A DNA stretch of 64,000 bases from Microcoleus sp036705565 (GTDB lineage Bacteria; Cyanobacteriota; Cyanobacteriia; Cyanobacteriales; Microcoleaceae). Where the stretch lies: NCBI GenBank assembly GCA_036705565.1, contig JAUBUY010000012.1; one strand, given 5' to 3'. Below are positions 8,761 to 16,867 of the stretch, piece after piece. The notes under the pieces are model-generated. The model did no database searches, was not told the origin of the DNA, and worked only from the letters and a program-made list of their open reading frames with translations. Within the stretch, counting starts at the first letter, position 1; every line of letters begins with the position of its first letter. The position numbers and the translations under genes were made by a program.

Positions 8761-8811
8761 CAAAACTCATATCCTCACTCATTCGCAGGGCGAGTGAGGA
8801 TATGAGTTTTG
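8761..8811. repeat. Perfect 20-bp inverted repeat
   Basis: CAAAACTCATATCCTCACTC (8761-8780) is exactly complementary to GAGTGAGGATATGAGTTTTG (8792-8811), with an 11-base loop. There is no T-run. It may be the end of a mobile element, a MITE remnant or a structured RNA. The rest of 8355-9107 holds heptamer-type GATTTTAGATT runs and no gene. Confidence 0.75.
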
Positions 8812-9050
8812 ATTAAGCTAACTATTGCAGCCAGTACCAAGGGTTGGTCAATCGATTTTAGATTTTAGATTTTAGATTTTAGAATTGAAGCATTGACTTG
8901 CGCGAGATAAATACGTTCGGCAAGTTTCTCGGATACAGGTTTTTTATTTATCCACGCATAAATCAGGGGGCTTGTATCCTGGATGCTTTCGGTGAGTGCG
9001 GCAAACCCTTTTAGTTAGAGTCGATCGCCCAGTTGTATGCTAGATAGCAC

Positions 9051-9080
9051 TTGACAGTTAAATTAACAGGTTATTATGTA
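9051..9080 (+). promoter_or_regulatory. Candidate promoter of the second RRM gene
   Basis: TTGACA at 9051-9056 is followed by TATTAT at 9072-9077 (15-base spacer) or TATGTA at 9075-9080 (18-base spacer). The coding start is at 9108, leaving a leader of about 20-25 bases. Confidence 0.4.
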
Positions 9081-9107
9081 TAGCACAACAAGTTCAGTTC
9101 GATCGAC

Positions 9108-9395
9108 ATGACTATCTACATTGGAAATCTGTCTTACCGCGCCACCGAAGAAGACCTGAAAGCAGTATTTGCAGAATACGGCACAGTCAAGCGAGTTGTC
9201 TTGCCTACCGACAGGGAAACCGGTCGGATGCGCGGTTTTGCATTTGTTGAGATGATGGAGGATGCCCAAGAAGACGCTGCAATTGCCGAATTAGACGGTG
9301 CAGAGTGGATGGGCCGCCCCTTGCGAGTGAACAAAGCTAAACCGAAAGAAGAGGGAAATCGAGGCGCAGGTATCAATAGAAACGACGGATATTAG
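9108..9395 (+). CDS. Small RRM RNA-binding protein, second copy
   Basis: A 95-residue protein with RNP2 IYIGNL and RNP1 RGFAFVEM, at the same positions as in the gene at 51-368. The RRM body is very similar to that copy (EYGTVKRV, DRETGRMRGF, LDGAEWMGR, VNKAKP), but the tail is shorter (EEGNRGAGINRNDGY) and lacks the Gly-Trp-rich end. Cyanobacteria usually carry several rbp genes, with glycine-rich and short types differing in regulation. It stands alone, with a promoter-like sequence just upstream and no clear terminator. Confidence 0.93.
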   Translation: MTIYIGNLSYRATEEDLKAVFAEYGTVKRVVLPTDRETGRMRGFAFVEMMEDAQEDAAIAELDGAEWMGRPLRVNKAKPKEEGNRGAGINRNDGY

Positions 9396-9664
9396 TCGGC
9401 GGTGCGGCGGTTGACATCCTCTCGGAACCCACCTGATGCACCAGTGCGCCAGTAGGGCGGAATTGCAAGCAGCAGTTGATTTTGGGGATGAAATGTCAAA
9501 TCCGCTGCACAAAAATATCGATTCTTTGTGGGCTGCACTTGATTCATAACTTTTTGAGCAAGACAGAATTTAGGCACGCTAGTCTAGAAACCCGATTTCT
9601 TGGGCGATACCGGGCTGCTAAAAGCAAAATTTGTCAGGAGAAACCGGGTTGATGAGCGTTAATC
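9396..9664. other. Gene-free spacer with dispersed repeats
   Basis: About 270 bases. AGAAACCCGATTTCTTGGG at about 9586-9604 and GAGAAACCGGGTT at about 9641 belong to the dispersed AGAAACCCGGTTTCT family seen also near 10440, 10543, 13910 and 18350. No gene is supported. Confidence 0.4.
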
Positions 9665-10111
9665 TTAAAAAGAGTAAACTCGCCCTTTTTCATCAATATA
9701 AACTGACCGGTCTTGCCTAGTGCGGCCGTCTGCTCTGGTGATGCGAATCGTCAAAATGTTTGTCTGCGAGTCAACGTTATAGTCGTATTTCAAAGTTGTG
9801 GTTGCTGTTGTGGCATTAATCGGAATATTGGCAATGTCGCCGGTACGATTGCTGATGCGAACACTGATGTTTCTGCTGGCTCCGACGGGCAAGGATGACA
9901 AGCGGCCACCTGATTCACCGTATTCTAGGTTCAATCCCGTTTCATTTAACAGTCTGAGGGTAATGTTGCGAGTATTGTCAACCTGCGCTTGAGGTTGCCA
10001 GAATCCGGGTTTTGTCCCGCCGTCAGTTGCAGGTTGAGATAATGCTGGATGGGGATGCAGAAAGCCGAGAGCGGCAAGTATTGCTGCGGTTGCAATAATT
10101 TTTGATTTCAC
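9665..10111 (-). CDS. Exported hypothetical protein
   Basis: A 148-residue protein starting at GTG (10111), with GGAGG eight bases upstream. The N-terminus MKSKIIATAAILAALGF followed by HPHPALSQ is a typical Sec signal peptide with probable cleavage after ALS or ALSQ. The mature part of about 120 residues is rich in Thr, Asn and Ile with alternating patterns such as RNITLRLLN, RNISVRISNR and NILTIRITRADG, suggesting a beta-sandwich in the periplasm or on the surface. No family is recognised. It is flanked by repeats and appears monocistronic. Confidence 0.75.
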   Translation of the reverse strand: MKSKIIATAAILAALGFLHPHPALSQPATDGGTKPGFWQPQAQVDNTRNITLRLLNETGLNLEYGESGGRLSSLPVGASRNISVRISNRTGDIANIPINATTATTTLKYDYNVDSQTNILTIRITRADGRTRQDRSVYIDEKGRVYSF

Positions 10112-10581
10112 TGTTTGTACCTCCGGGTCATTCGATTTTAGATTTTAGATTTTAGATTTTGGATTGACTTGCGCGAGATAAATGCGGGGGCTTGAGGATT
10201 TTCGATTTTCGATTTGGGATTGATTCCACGGATAAATCACGTGGCGGGTACCACCTTTGAAATTCGTGGTCAAGAATTGGTTATATTTCTATCCTAGCTT
10301 TAAAATCCGATGTTAGTGGAAGGAAGAGGGAATAAGGAAGAGGGAAGAGGGAAGAGGGAAGAAGCAATAAAAGGAATAAAAGCCAGGGTTTGAGAAATTA
10401 AGAATTTCCTAACCGTCGGGCGCGGTTGCTATATCTACTCAGAAACCGGGCTTCTGTAGTTGTTAATAGTCCTGGACGCACGGGTTGTCTAGAAAGCCGA
10501 TGGCTGAGCGGGTGGCTGCTTGCCAAAGCTATGATTTAGAGTAGAAACCGGATTTCTGAGGTAAAGTGGGTGCGGGAGTGG
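10112..10581. other. Repeat-rich spacer
   Basis: Starts with TTTTAGA heptamers (about 10136-10160), followed by the dispersed repeat copy at 10191-10272. Then come a GGGAAGA run (about 10325-10362) and two AGAAACCGG-type palindrome copies (about 10441 and 10543). No gene is supported. Confidence 0.6.
10191..10272. repeat. Dispersed repeat, copy 2
   Basis: Second copy of the element described at 6460-6543. It runs from CTTGAGGATTTTCGATTT to AAATTCGTGGTCA and carries the same GTGGCGGGTACCACC palindrome-like core. Confidence 0.8.
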
Positions 10582-13068
10582 TTAATTGTTAATTATCGAT
10601 CGAGCGGCTTCTAGCAGCAGGCGCTGTTCGGCGCGGACGATCGCCCTGCTAGTTTGTTCTGCTGCATCGACATTGACCGAAATAGACGAAATTCCCCACC
10701 GCACGAAGGATTCAACTGTATCGGGATACAATGCGGGAGCGTCGCCACAGATCGAGCAAGGAATGCCGGCGGCCCTGGCTTGTTTGATTAATTGTTCGAT
10801 CGCCCTCATCACTGCTCGCTCGCGCCCGTTAAATGCACCTGCTACCTGGTCGGAGTTGCGGTGAATGCCTAACAGAAATTGGGTTAAATCGTTGGTGCCG
10901 ATGGAAATTCCTTGAACCCCGGCTTTTACGTAATCTGGTAATAAAAATAACACCGAAGGAACTTCCGCCATAATCCACAGTTGAAATTCGGGCGAGCGGT
11001 TTTTCCAAACAGTTTCTAAGCGCTGGCGGCAGTAGATAAACTCCTCAACCGATCGCACGAAAGGCAAAATTAAATTAACATTTGTATGACCTGACTCGCA
11101 GACTTTTTGAAGTACGCAGAGTTCCCAATCAAATAATTCCGGTTCAAAGGTATAACTGAAACTGCCGTGGTCGCCTGACTCGCGTAAATCGAGAGATCGA
11201 TAAAATATTGGCTGCGGGGAAACGGCAGCAGCAAATAAGCTGAGGCAATCCGCCATGCGATCGACAAATTCCGATTGGCGGCCGTCTTGTAGCCAAACTT
11301 TGGGGTTTTGACAGTCCAAAGCTTCTAATGCCATTAATTCCGATCGCAGCAATCCGATGCCGTCTATTGGCAGATTTTTGAGGCGGTCAATCGAACTTGT
11401 TTGGCTGACATTAACTAGCAGTTGAGTTGCCGTTGGTGGGCCCCAAACATATTGAGTAGACTCAGATTGTCGAGATTTAGGATCGGAATTGGACGATCGA
11501 TCGGAGGTAGAAGATTGGTGCTTGGCTATTGACATTTTGGCTGCTGTACTGTATATATCTGCCTTTTTTGCTGTGTCCAGAAGTCGGCGGCTGTCTGCTA
11601 TCTCGATGGCATCGGGTTGGGCGAGGGCAAAAACTTCTCCGGTATCGCCGTCTACCAAAACCGAATCGCCCGAGGCGATCGCCCGCGTGGCCCCGGTCAC
11701 TCCCACAACGGCGGGAATCCCCAATTCTCTTGCTAAAATGGCGCCGTGGCCTGTCATACCTCCTTGTTCGGCAACCACCCCAGCAGCAACCTTCAGCCAA
11801 GGTAGCCAATTCGGCTCGATTGTCCGGGCTACTAAAATGCCTCCGGCTAGGAATTCCGCGTTTTCTGGGTGGGAATTAGTCATAACTTGGGCAATTGCTT
11901 CGGCTTTTCCTGATGCTGCTGCCACACCTCTGAGTATGGCAGGAGTTCGGGCTCTTGCGATCGAGTTTGGCTGCCGGAGGTATCTCGGATTTTCCTCTAC
12001 CGGCGCGACTTTTTCCGCTTTGACAAGACGAACTTGAGTGAAATAAAACTGCAGTTCGCCGCTGTTTTCTGTCTGGTTTAGCGTCCACTCCAAAATTAAA
12101 TCTGAGTCAAATTCGGCGATCGCTTTTTTACTCAATTCAATGATTTCTTGCAGTTGCGATTCCTCTAAAACGTATTGTGTTTGTGCTTCTTCTCCCAGCG
12201 CTAAAACTTGCACGCAACAGTCAGCAAAATCAGAAAGTATAAAGGGAGAATCGGGAATTGGGAAAGCAGCAAACTTGCCCAGTAGCAGTTTTTTTTTCGG
12301 TTCACTATCGCCGACTTTGAGATTGTAGGCTAATGTTTTGTAACCGATCCGCTGGAATTTAACCGCGCTTGTTTCCGGCTGCACTTGATAGTAATCGGGG
12401 ATGGTTTCTCCCCTAGCCAGGGACAATCCCAAACCGCTGGTGGCTTGGATTTCCCACTGTGCGCCCGCCTTTGTTTTCACCTCGCCCGCGGCGATGGCTT
12501 CTTGAAGTGGCTGCACCAAAACTGCGGGATTGATTTGCTGTACCCGCAGCCCGCACCGCTGCCAGTAAAATAGACTTCGGGCTCTGAACATTTCTGCCCA
12601 AGCTCGTTTGAGTCCGGCCCCAATGGCTTCGGGTTCTGCCCGTACTGCCTGAGATTCCAAAATGCCTACTGTTTTCGGGTTCCAGGAAGTCAGGGAAGGG
12701 CGAAAAATTAAGGCTGTGGAGTTTAAGTTTGACTGTGAGTTGAGTTGAGAAACAGCAGACTCTAGGGTGGAGAGCAGTGAATCGGGCAGTTTGCCGGTGA
12801 GGATTTGGTGGCGGATGCTGCGGGCGATCGATTGCAGTTGTCTGGGTTCATCGACATTCAAGTGCAGGGAAGAGTGTGGCCAGTCAGCAAACAGCGGTTC
12901 TAGGCAGTCGATCGACTCTAAAAACTGCCAGAATGTAGTAGCCGGCACGACAAAACCCGGTACAACGGGATGATTTTTCTGGAGCAAACAGCTCAAGTAA
13001 AATGCTTTTTCTCCCACTGCATCTCTGTCTGAAGGTTGAATTTTGTCTAACCAGTAGAGGTTTTTCAC
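10582..13068 (-). CDS. PEP-utilising enzyme, phosphoenolpyruvate synthase-like
   Basis: An 828-residue protein with the three-part layout of PEP synthase. The N-terminal ATP-grasp-like domain (1-350) is degenerate: where PEP synthases have an RSS motif this one has FRPSLTSW (122-129), although the following region (KRAWAEMFRARSLFYWQR) is clearly homologous. The phosphohistidine domain has GGMTGHGAILARELGIP with His441, and the C-terminal PEP/pyruvate barrel has GISIGTNDLTQF and the C-terminal CGDAPAL. Start is GTG at 13068. A full PEP-synthase reaction is doubtful; a phosphotransfer or regulatory role is possible. Residues about 268-277 (FPIPDSPF) seem to come from an intergenic heptamer repeat. 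It is divergent from comF with 72 bases between them. Confidence 0.85.
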   Translation of the reverse strand: MKNLYWLDKIQPSDRDAVGEKAFYLSCLLQKNHPVVPGFVVPATTFWQFLESIDCLEPLFADWPHSSLHLNVDEPRQLQSIARSIRHQILTGKLPDSLLSTLESAVSQLNSQSNLNSTALIFRPSLTSWNPKTVGILESQAVRAEPEAIGAGLKRAWAEMFRARSLFYWQRCGLRVQQINPAVLVQPLQEAIAAGEVKTKAGAQWEIQATSGLGLSLARGETIPDYYQVQPETSAVKFQRIGYKTLAYNLKVGDSEPKKKLLLGKFAAFPIPDSPFILSDFADCCVQVLALGEEAQTQYVLEESQLQEIIELSKKAIAEFDSDLILEWTLNQTENSGELQFYFTQVRLVKAEKVAPVEENPRYLRQPNSIARARTPAILRGVAAASGKAEAIAQVMTNSHPENAEFLAGGILVARTIEPNWLPWLKVAAGVVAEQGGMTGHGAILARELGIPAVVGVTGATRAIASGDSVLVDGDTGEVFALAQPDAIEIADSRRLLDTAKKADIYSTAAKMSIAKHQSSTSDRSSNSDPKSRQSESTQYVWGPPTATQLLVNVSQTSSIDRLKNLPIDGIGLLRSELMALEALDCQNPKVWLQDGRQSEFVDRMADCLSLFAAAVSPQPIFYRSLDLRESGDHGSFSYTFEPELFDWELCVLQKVCESGHTNVNLILPFVRSVEEFIYCRQRLETVWKNRSPEFQLWIMAEVPSVLFLLPDYVKAGVQGISIGTNDLTQFLLGIHRNSDQVAGAFNGRERAVMRAIEQLIKQARAAGIPCSICGDAPALYPDTVESFVRWGISSISVNVDAAEQTSRAIVRAEQRLLLEAARSIINN

Positions 13069-13140
13069 GCTGCGAGCCTGTCCGTGGAAACAGATTGAAT
13101 TTGATAGTTTTTCCCATTAATCACTTACGACAATTTTAGG

Positions 13141-13827
13141 ATGAACAAGCGACAATGGACGGGATTAGTCAAATCTTTTCTCAATCTATTTCTTAAGTCT
13201 AACTGTCCTCTTTGTCAGCGACCGGCCGCCGGAGAGTTTTGTCCCTACTGTGACAAGCAGCTTCAGCAATGTCAATTAAGCGATCCGGGTCGATTTTGGC
13301 ATTCACAGCAGCGTGTTTTTGTGTGGGGTGAGTATGGCGGGGCTCTCAAACGGGCGATCGCAGCTTTGAAATATGACGGCAATCCGCAATTAGCCAAACC
13401 TCTCGGCGGCTGGCTGGCGGAAGCTTGGCTGAGTTTTCCCGAATTAGCTATAGACAATTTAACTGTTGTACCGATTCCCCTGCACAAAGAAAAGCTCAAG
13501 CAGCGCGGTTTTAACCAGGCGGAACTTTTGGCTGAAAGTTTTTGCGATCTGACTGGTTTGCCTTTGCAGCGGCACGGTTTGGAACGGGTGAAAAATACTC
13601 AGGCTTTATTCGCTCTGACGCCGCAGCAGCGCCAAGCGGAAATGAAAAATGCTTTAGGTTTGGGGAAAGATTTCCGTCGTCGCCTCCCGCGCGATCGAGT
13701 GCTGTTAGTTGATGATATTTACACTAGCGGTACTACGGTTAAGTCGGCAATTAAAATTTTGGAACAATCGGGAATTTCGGTTTATGGAACTGTGGCACTT
13801 GCAACTCCGAATAAGATTAATAGGTAA
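13141..13827 (+). CDS. comF: ComF family phosphoribosyltransferase-like protein
   Basis: A 228-residue protein. The N-terminal zinc-ribbon has CPLC and CPYC pairs near residues 22-39. The C-terminal phosphoribosyltransferase domain has the PRPP loop VLLVDDIYTSGTT (about 183-195), preceded by the usual VPIPLHKEKLKQRGFNQAELLA. In naturally transformable bacteria ComF is needed for DNA uptake, probably in ssDNA handling. Many cyanobacteria carry it as a single gene. The space after it (13828-14094) is repeat-rich. Confidence 0.92.
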   Translation: MNKRQWTGLVKSFLNLFLKSNCPLCQRPAAGEFCPYCDKQLQQCQLSDPGRFWHSQQRVFVWGEYGGALKRAIAALKYDGNPQLAKPLGGWLAEAWLSFPELAIDNLTVVPIPLHKEKLKQRGFNQAELLAESFCDLTGLPLQRHGLERVKNTQALFALTPQQRQAEMKNALGLGKDFRRRLPRDRVLLVDDIYTSGTTVKSAIKILEQSGISVYGTVALATPNKINR

Positions 13828-13907
13828 GCTGTGACGGCATTTAAATTTCAACAGATTTGTAGTGAGGACTAAAGTCATCAAATTTGTTGACTCACTTGTG
13901 ACCTCAG

Positions 13908-13975
13908 AAACCCGATTTCTACGAATAGTTCTCGTTCATCGAGGTAAAAGTCGTATAAACCGGGTTTCTCGCCCC
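13908..13975. repeat. AGAAACCCGATTTCT / AAACCGGGTTTCT dispersed repeat pair
   Basis: Two imperfect inverted copies of the AGAAACCCGGTTTCT family, about 35 bases apart. The same arrangement recurs at about 18350-18418 and singly at 9586, 10441 and 10543. It is a small dispersed palindromic element of this genome. Confidence 0.65.
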
Positions 13976-14094
13976 TCGCGAGTCAGCCATGAAACTGTCC
14001 GAAGTGTTGATTAATGATGATTTACTAACAAGATTTTTTGGGAAAAAGGAACCGCGAAGACGCTATTGACGCAAAGAAAGAGAAGGGAGAGAGT

Positions 14095-14649
14095 TTAGGC
14101 GGAAAGCGGGAATTGATTGCTGATGTTCCACCGGCTGCCGTCGTGAAGCAGTAAAGTTAACGCCGAAGCGGTAAACTCAAAGTGGAGCGATCGCCCTGCA
14201 AATTCCAACCAAGCTGTTTGAAAATTCTCCTTAGTTAAATCGCGAAATGCTACTGTCATGTGCGGTACAAATGGGCGACTTTGAGAAACTCGATCGACAA
14301 TTCCCAAATTTGCCTCCAAATAACTCATCAAAGATGAGTGAATCTCCAGCAATTCGGGCGATTTGAAAACATCAGCGTAAATGACGCGGGGCGTGAAAGC
14401 AGCAAAACCGGATAGAGTAACGGGAATGGGCCGCCGATTTGCAGAAAACTGGTTCAAACTTTCCTCTAATTTGGCAACATCCTCCGCTAACGAGTGAAAA
14501 GGAGGTTGCAGCGTGATGTGCGGCGGGGAATTCAAAGCACCGCGGCTGTTGTAATGTTCCGCAAAATATAGTTTAATCTCAGTAATGTGTTGTTCAATAT
14601 CGGGAGGCGGCACTAGGGCAATAAAAAATCGCTGTTTTGACGGGTTCAT
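14095..14649 (-). CDS. thpR: RNA 2',3'-cyclic phosphodiesterase (LigT / 2'-5' RNA ligase family)
   Basis: A 184-residue protein of the 2H phosphoesterase superfamily. The two catalytic HxTx motifs are HITL (in PPHITLQPPF) and HMTV (in VPHMTVAF). Members open 2',3'-cyclic phosphate ends of RNA. Length and the spacing of the motifs are normal. It is transcribed away from the yciI-like gene and has no functional partner nearby. Confidence 0.88.
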   Translation of the reverse strand: MNPSKQRFFIALVPPPDIEQHITEIKLYFAEHYNSRGALNSPPHITLQPPFHSLAEDVAKLEESLNQFSANRRPIPVTLSGFAAFTPRVIYADVFKSPELLEIHSSLMSYLEANLGIVDRVSQSRPFVPHMTVAFRDLTKENFQTAWLEFAGRSLHFEFTASALTLLLHDGSRWNISNQFPLSA

Positions 14650-14776
14650 GGGATAACATCGCAGTGAGGAAGAAATGGCGGAGTATGGAAAATCGAGTAT
14701 TTACTCAAGGCTTGTACCAAAAACTCCATTCCCAATCTACAATCCAAAATCCAAAATCTAAAATCTAAAATTTAAA

Positions 14777-15043
14777 ATGCCTTGGTTTGTCAAAATTGAG
14801 CAAGGAATTGTCGAAAAGCCTGTCTTTGACCAATACGTGCCAGCTCACAGAGCTTATGTCCGAGAGTTGATTTCTAAAGGACACCGAGCGAAAACTGGCT
14901 ACTGGGGGCGGCGGGGCGGCGGTATGTTGCTGTTTGAGGCGGGTTCGATGGATGAGGCGAGGGCGATCGTCGCTGAAGACCCGCTGGTGAAGAACGGTTG
15001 CGTTATTTATGAAATTTATCACTGGTGTGTGGTTGAAGAATAA
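14777..15043 (+). CDS. YciI-like protein (YCII-related domain)
   Basis: An 88-residue single-domain protein with a ferredoxin-like fold. It shows the family pattern AHRAYVRELISKG, then GGMLLF...SMDEARAIVAEDPLVKNG, with the conserved His in the first helix and Asp in EDP. The biochemical role of this family is poorly known; some members act in degradation pathways or as enzymes. The promoter of ffs lies in its 3' end. Confidence 0.88.
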   Translation: MPWFVKIEQGIVEKPVFDQYVPAHRAYVRELISKGHRAKTGYWGRRGGGMLLFEAGSMDEARAIVAEDPLVKNGCVIYEIYHWCVVEE

Positions 15044-15059
15044 ATAACTGTGTTATACT
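15033..15059 (+). promoter_or_regulatory. Promoter of the SRP RNA gene
   Basis: TATACT at 15054-15059 lies 7-8 bases before the deduced RNA 5' end. A weak TTGAAG at 15033-15038 (15-base spacer) could be the -35 box. It overlaps the last codons of the YciI-like gene. Confidence 0.5.
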
Positions 15060-15066
15060 CATAAAT

Positions 15067-15172
15067 GAACTGGACCCACGCGATTCCAACGCCCAAATCT
15101 TGTCAGGACCGGAAGGTAGCAGCAACACGGGATGCTTGTAATAGGCGTGGTCTCCGGTTCACCCAGTTTTTT
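15067..15172 (+). ncRNA. ffs: Small signal recognition particle RNA (4.5S type)
   Basis: The universal SRP apical loop GTCAGGACCGGAAGGTAGCA is exact at about 15102-15121. The flanks pair to form the long hairpin (ACTGG near 15069 with CCAGT near 15163; CCACGC near 15076 with GCGTGG near 15145). A T-run ends the transcript. It binds Ffh and targets membrane proteins co-translationally. Confidence 0.95.
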
Positions 15173-15186
15173 GAGGTGTAGCTCCT

Positions 15187-15567
15187 ATGCCTGGTTTCGG
15201 AGATATTTTACAGAAAGCAGTTTACCTTGGTGTCGGGCTAGCTTCCTACGCTGGTGAAAAAGCTGGCAGCAAGTTAACTGAATTACGCACTGAAGCCCAA
15301 AAGCTGGCAGACGAATTGGTGAAGCGGGGCGAGATGTCCACGGAAGAAGCTCGCCGCTTTGTTGACGATATGGTACAACAGGCTCAGCAGCAGCCTCCCG
15401 TAGCCTCGGCTGGGAACGAAAAACCCGCTGAACCTCGGCGGATTGAAATTGTTTCTGAGGAAGAAGATGTCTCGGCAAAAGATGCTAAAGAGACAGGCGG
15501 CGTAGACAAGCTCCGCGAACAAGTGCAGAATTTACAAGAGGAATTGCGGCGGCTGAAGCGGGATTAA
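15187..15567 (+). CDS. Phasin-like coiled-coil protein
   Basis: A 126-residue protein starting 15 bases after the SRP RNA. The N-terminus (MPGFGDILQKAVYLGVGLAS) is amphipathic. The middle resembles the PhaF/phasin family pattern (LADELVKRGEMSTEEARRFVDDMV), and the C-terminus is a charged coiled coil (LREQVQNLQEELRRLKRD). Phasins coat polyhydroxyalkanoate granules; that role is only inferred here, since no pha genes are present. A perfect terminator follows. Confidence 0.75.
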   Translation: MPGFGDILQKAVYLGVGLASYAGEKAGSKLTELRTEAQKLADELVKRGEMSTEEARRFVDDMVQQAQQQPPVASAGNEKPAEPRRIEIVSEEEDVSAKDAKETGGVDKLREQVQNLQEELRRLKRD

Positions 15568-15598
15568 GCAGGAAAAAGCTCGCTCAGCAAAGCAGGAA

Positions 15599-15633
15599 GG
15601 GAACTCAAGATAATACTCTTGAGTTCCCTTTTT
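15599..15633 (+). terminator. Rho-independent terminator
   Basis: A perfect 12-bp stem (GGGAACTCAAGA with TCTTGAGTTCCC) with a six-base loop, then TTTTT. It ends the ffs and phasin-like transcription unit. Confidence 0.95.
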
Positions 15634-15765
15634 GAATATCTGTCCTGTTAAACTTGACCGGATATCCGGCAATAGGTAATAGAATTGAAAGTAGGTGCGA
15701 TCGCTTCGCTTGAGGCTGGCTGCACTTGTCTGTAAAATATTTTGTAATAGCCAACTGTCAAATTC

Positions 15766-16212
15766 ATGGAAGATTGGTCTAAAGATTTTTTTGGAGTAAT
15801 GGAAAATGCTGTTTCTGAAGTAGAGCATTTTTTCAGCGAAATGGGCGAAGAGTTTGTCGAAATGCTGGACGTTTTGGCAAAAATGTCGGAAGACTTTACA
15901 GAACAAGTACAAAATAATCTGATTAACGACATTGACGGTTATTTCAATGAATTTGACGGTTTATTTAATGAATTTATCGAACCGATAATTGAAATTTGCC
16001 GCGACTTCGACCCGGAGTTTGATGAGATAGATTTGTCGATGGTGACTTATGTAGACCCTTCACCGACGCAGCAGCCGGCTTGTCGCGGTTGTCGCAACTA
16101 TCACGGTCAAGTTTACGGTGGCAATTTGTTGGTTTGTGCGATGCACCCTACTGGTGTGGAATCGGAGAGTTGTGCTGATTGGGAAACTGACAGCGATATG
16201 AATCCTTTTTAA
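15766..16212 (+). CDS. Conserved cyanobacterial protein with a four-cysteine C-terminal motif
   Basis: A 148-residue acidic protein. The first 100 residues are helical and very rich in Glu, Asp and Phe (FFSEMGEEFVEML). The C-terminal third has CRGCRNYHG, then NLLVCAMHPTG and CADWE, giving four cysteines and two histidines that could bind a metal. I recall this C-terminal motif in cyanobacterial hypothetical proteins but know no function. It seems to be monocistronic. Confidence 0.75.
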   Translation: MEDWSKDFFGVMENAVSEVEHFFSEMGEEFVEMLDVLAKMSEDFTEQVQNNLINDIDGYFNEFDGLFNEFIEPIIEICRDFDPEFDEIDLSMVTYVDPSPTQQPACRGCRNYHGQVYGGNLLVCAMHPTGVESESCADWETDSDMNPF

Positions 16213-16246
16213 GACGGCAGTTGAGTTGTTGAGGGGTTAATTGTTT

Positions 16247-16822
16247 ATGGTAACGTCAATTCAGTCTCCGTCCAAGATTTCTCTCGAAGAGTTTCTGCTG
16301 CTTCCAGAAACTAAGCCTGCTAGCGAGTATGTTGACGGTCAAATTTATCAAAAAGCTATGCCGCAAGGAAAACACAGCACGTTGCAAACACGTTTTGGGA
16401 ATAGAATTAATCAGGTGGGAGAACCGCAAAAGTTAGCTTTTGCTTTTTCTGAATTGCGCTGCACTTTTGGAGGACGTTCTATTGTTCCAGATATAGCAGT
16501 GTTTGAGTGGTCGCGCATTCTTCTCAATGCTGATGGAGAAATAGAAAACAGGTTTAAAATTGTCCCGGATTGGACAATTGAGATTTTATCGCCGGATCAA
16601 AATCCAACTCGGGTCATTAATAATATTTTGTTTTGCTTAAATCACAATGCTAAACTGGGTTGGTTGATTGACCCGGAAGAAAAATTAGTTCTGGTTTTTA
16701 AACCGCAGCAGCAACCAGAGGCGAAAGAGAATCAGGATATTTTACCTGTGCTCGATGTGCTGTCGGATTTGCAACTGTCGGCCGATGATTTGTTTGCGCT
16801 GTTAAGTTTCGATCGCCCGTGA
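16247..16822 (+). CDS. Uma2 family (DUF820) endonuclease-like protein
   Basis: About 191 residues of the PD-(D/E)XK-fold Uma2 family, abundant in cyanobacteria. Motifs include SLEEFLLLPE at the start, ASEYVDGQIYQK, IVPDIAVFEW (catalytic Asp), WTIEILSPDQ (catalytic Glu) and LGWLIDPEEKLVLVF. The ATG at 16247, preceded by GAGGGG, is preferred to a TTG six bases upstream. It lies 45 bases before the helicase gene, on the same strand. The physiological role of Uma2 proteins is unknown. A second Uma2 gene is at 20791. Confidence 0.88.
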   Translation: MVTSIQSPSKISLEEFLLLPETKPASEYVDGQIYQKAMPQGKHSTLQTRFGNRINQVGEPQKLAFAFSELRCTFGGRSIVPDIAVFEWSRILLNADGEIENRFKIVPDWTIEILSPDQNPTRVINNILFCLNHNAKLGWLIDPEEKLVLVFKPQQQPEAKENQDILPVLDVLSDLQLSADDLFALLSFDRP

Positions 16823-16867
16823 GTTAAAGTTGAGTATAGGGAATTTTGCATCTAACGGCATTTAAAG

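Noticed and set aside
11477..12037. Long plus- and minus-strand frames inside the PEP-synthase-like gene
   Set aside because: Shadows of a clear, domain-containing gene in another frame.
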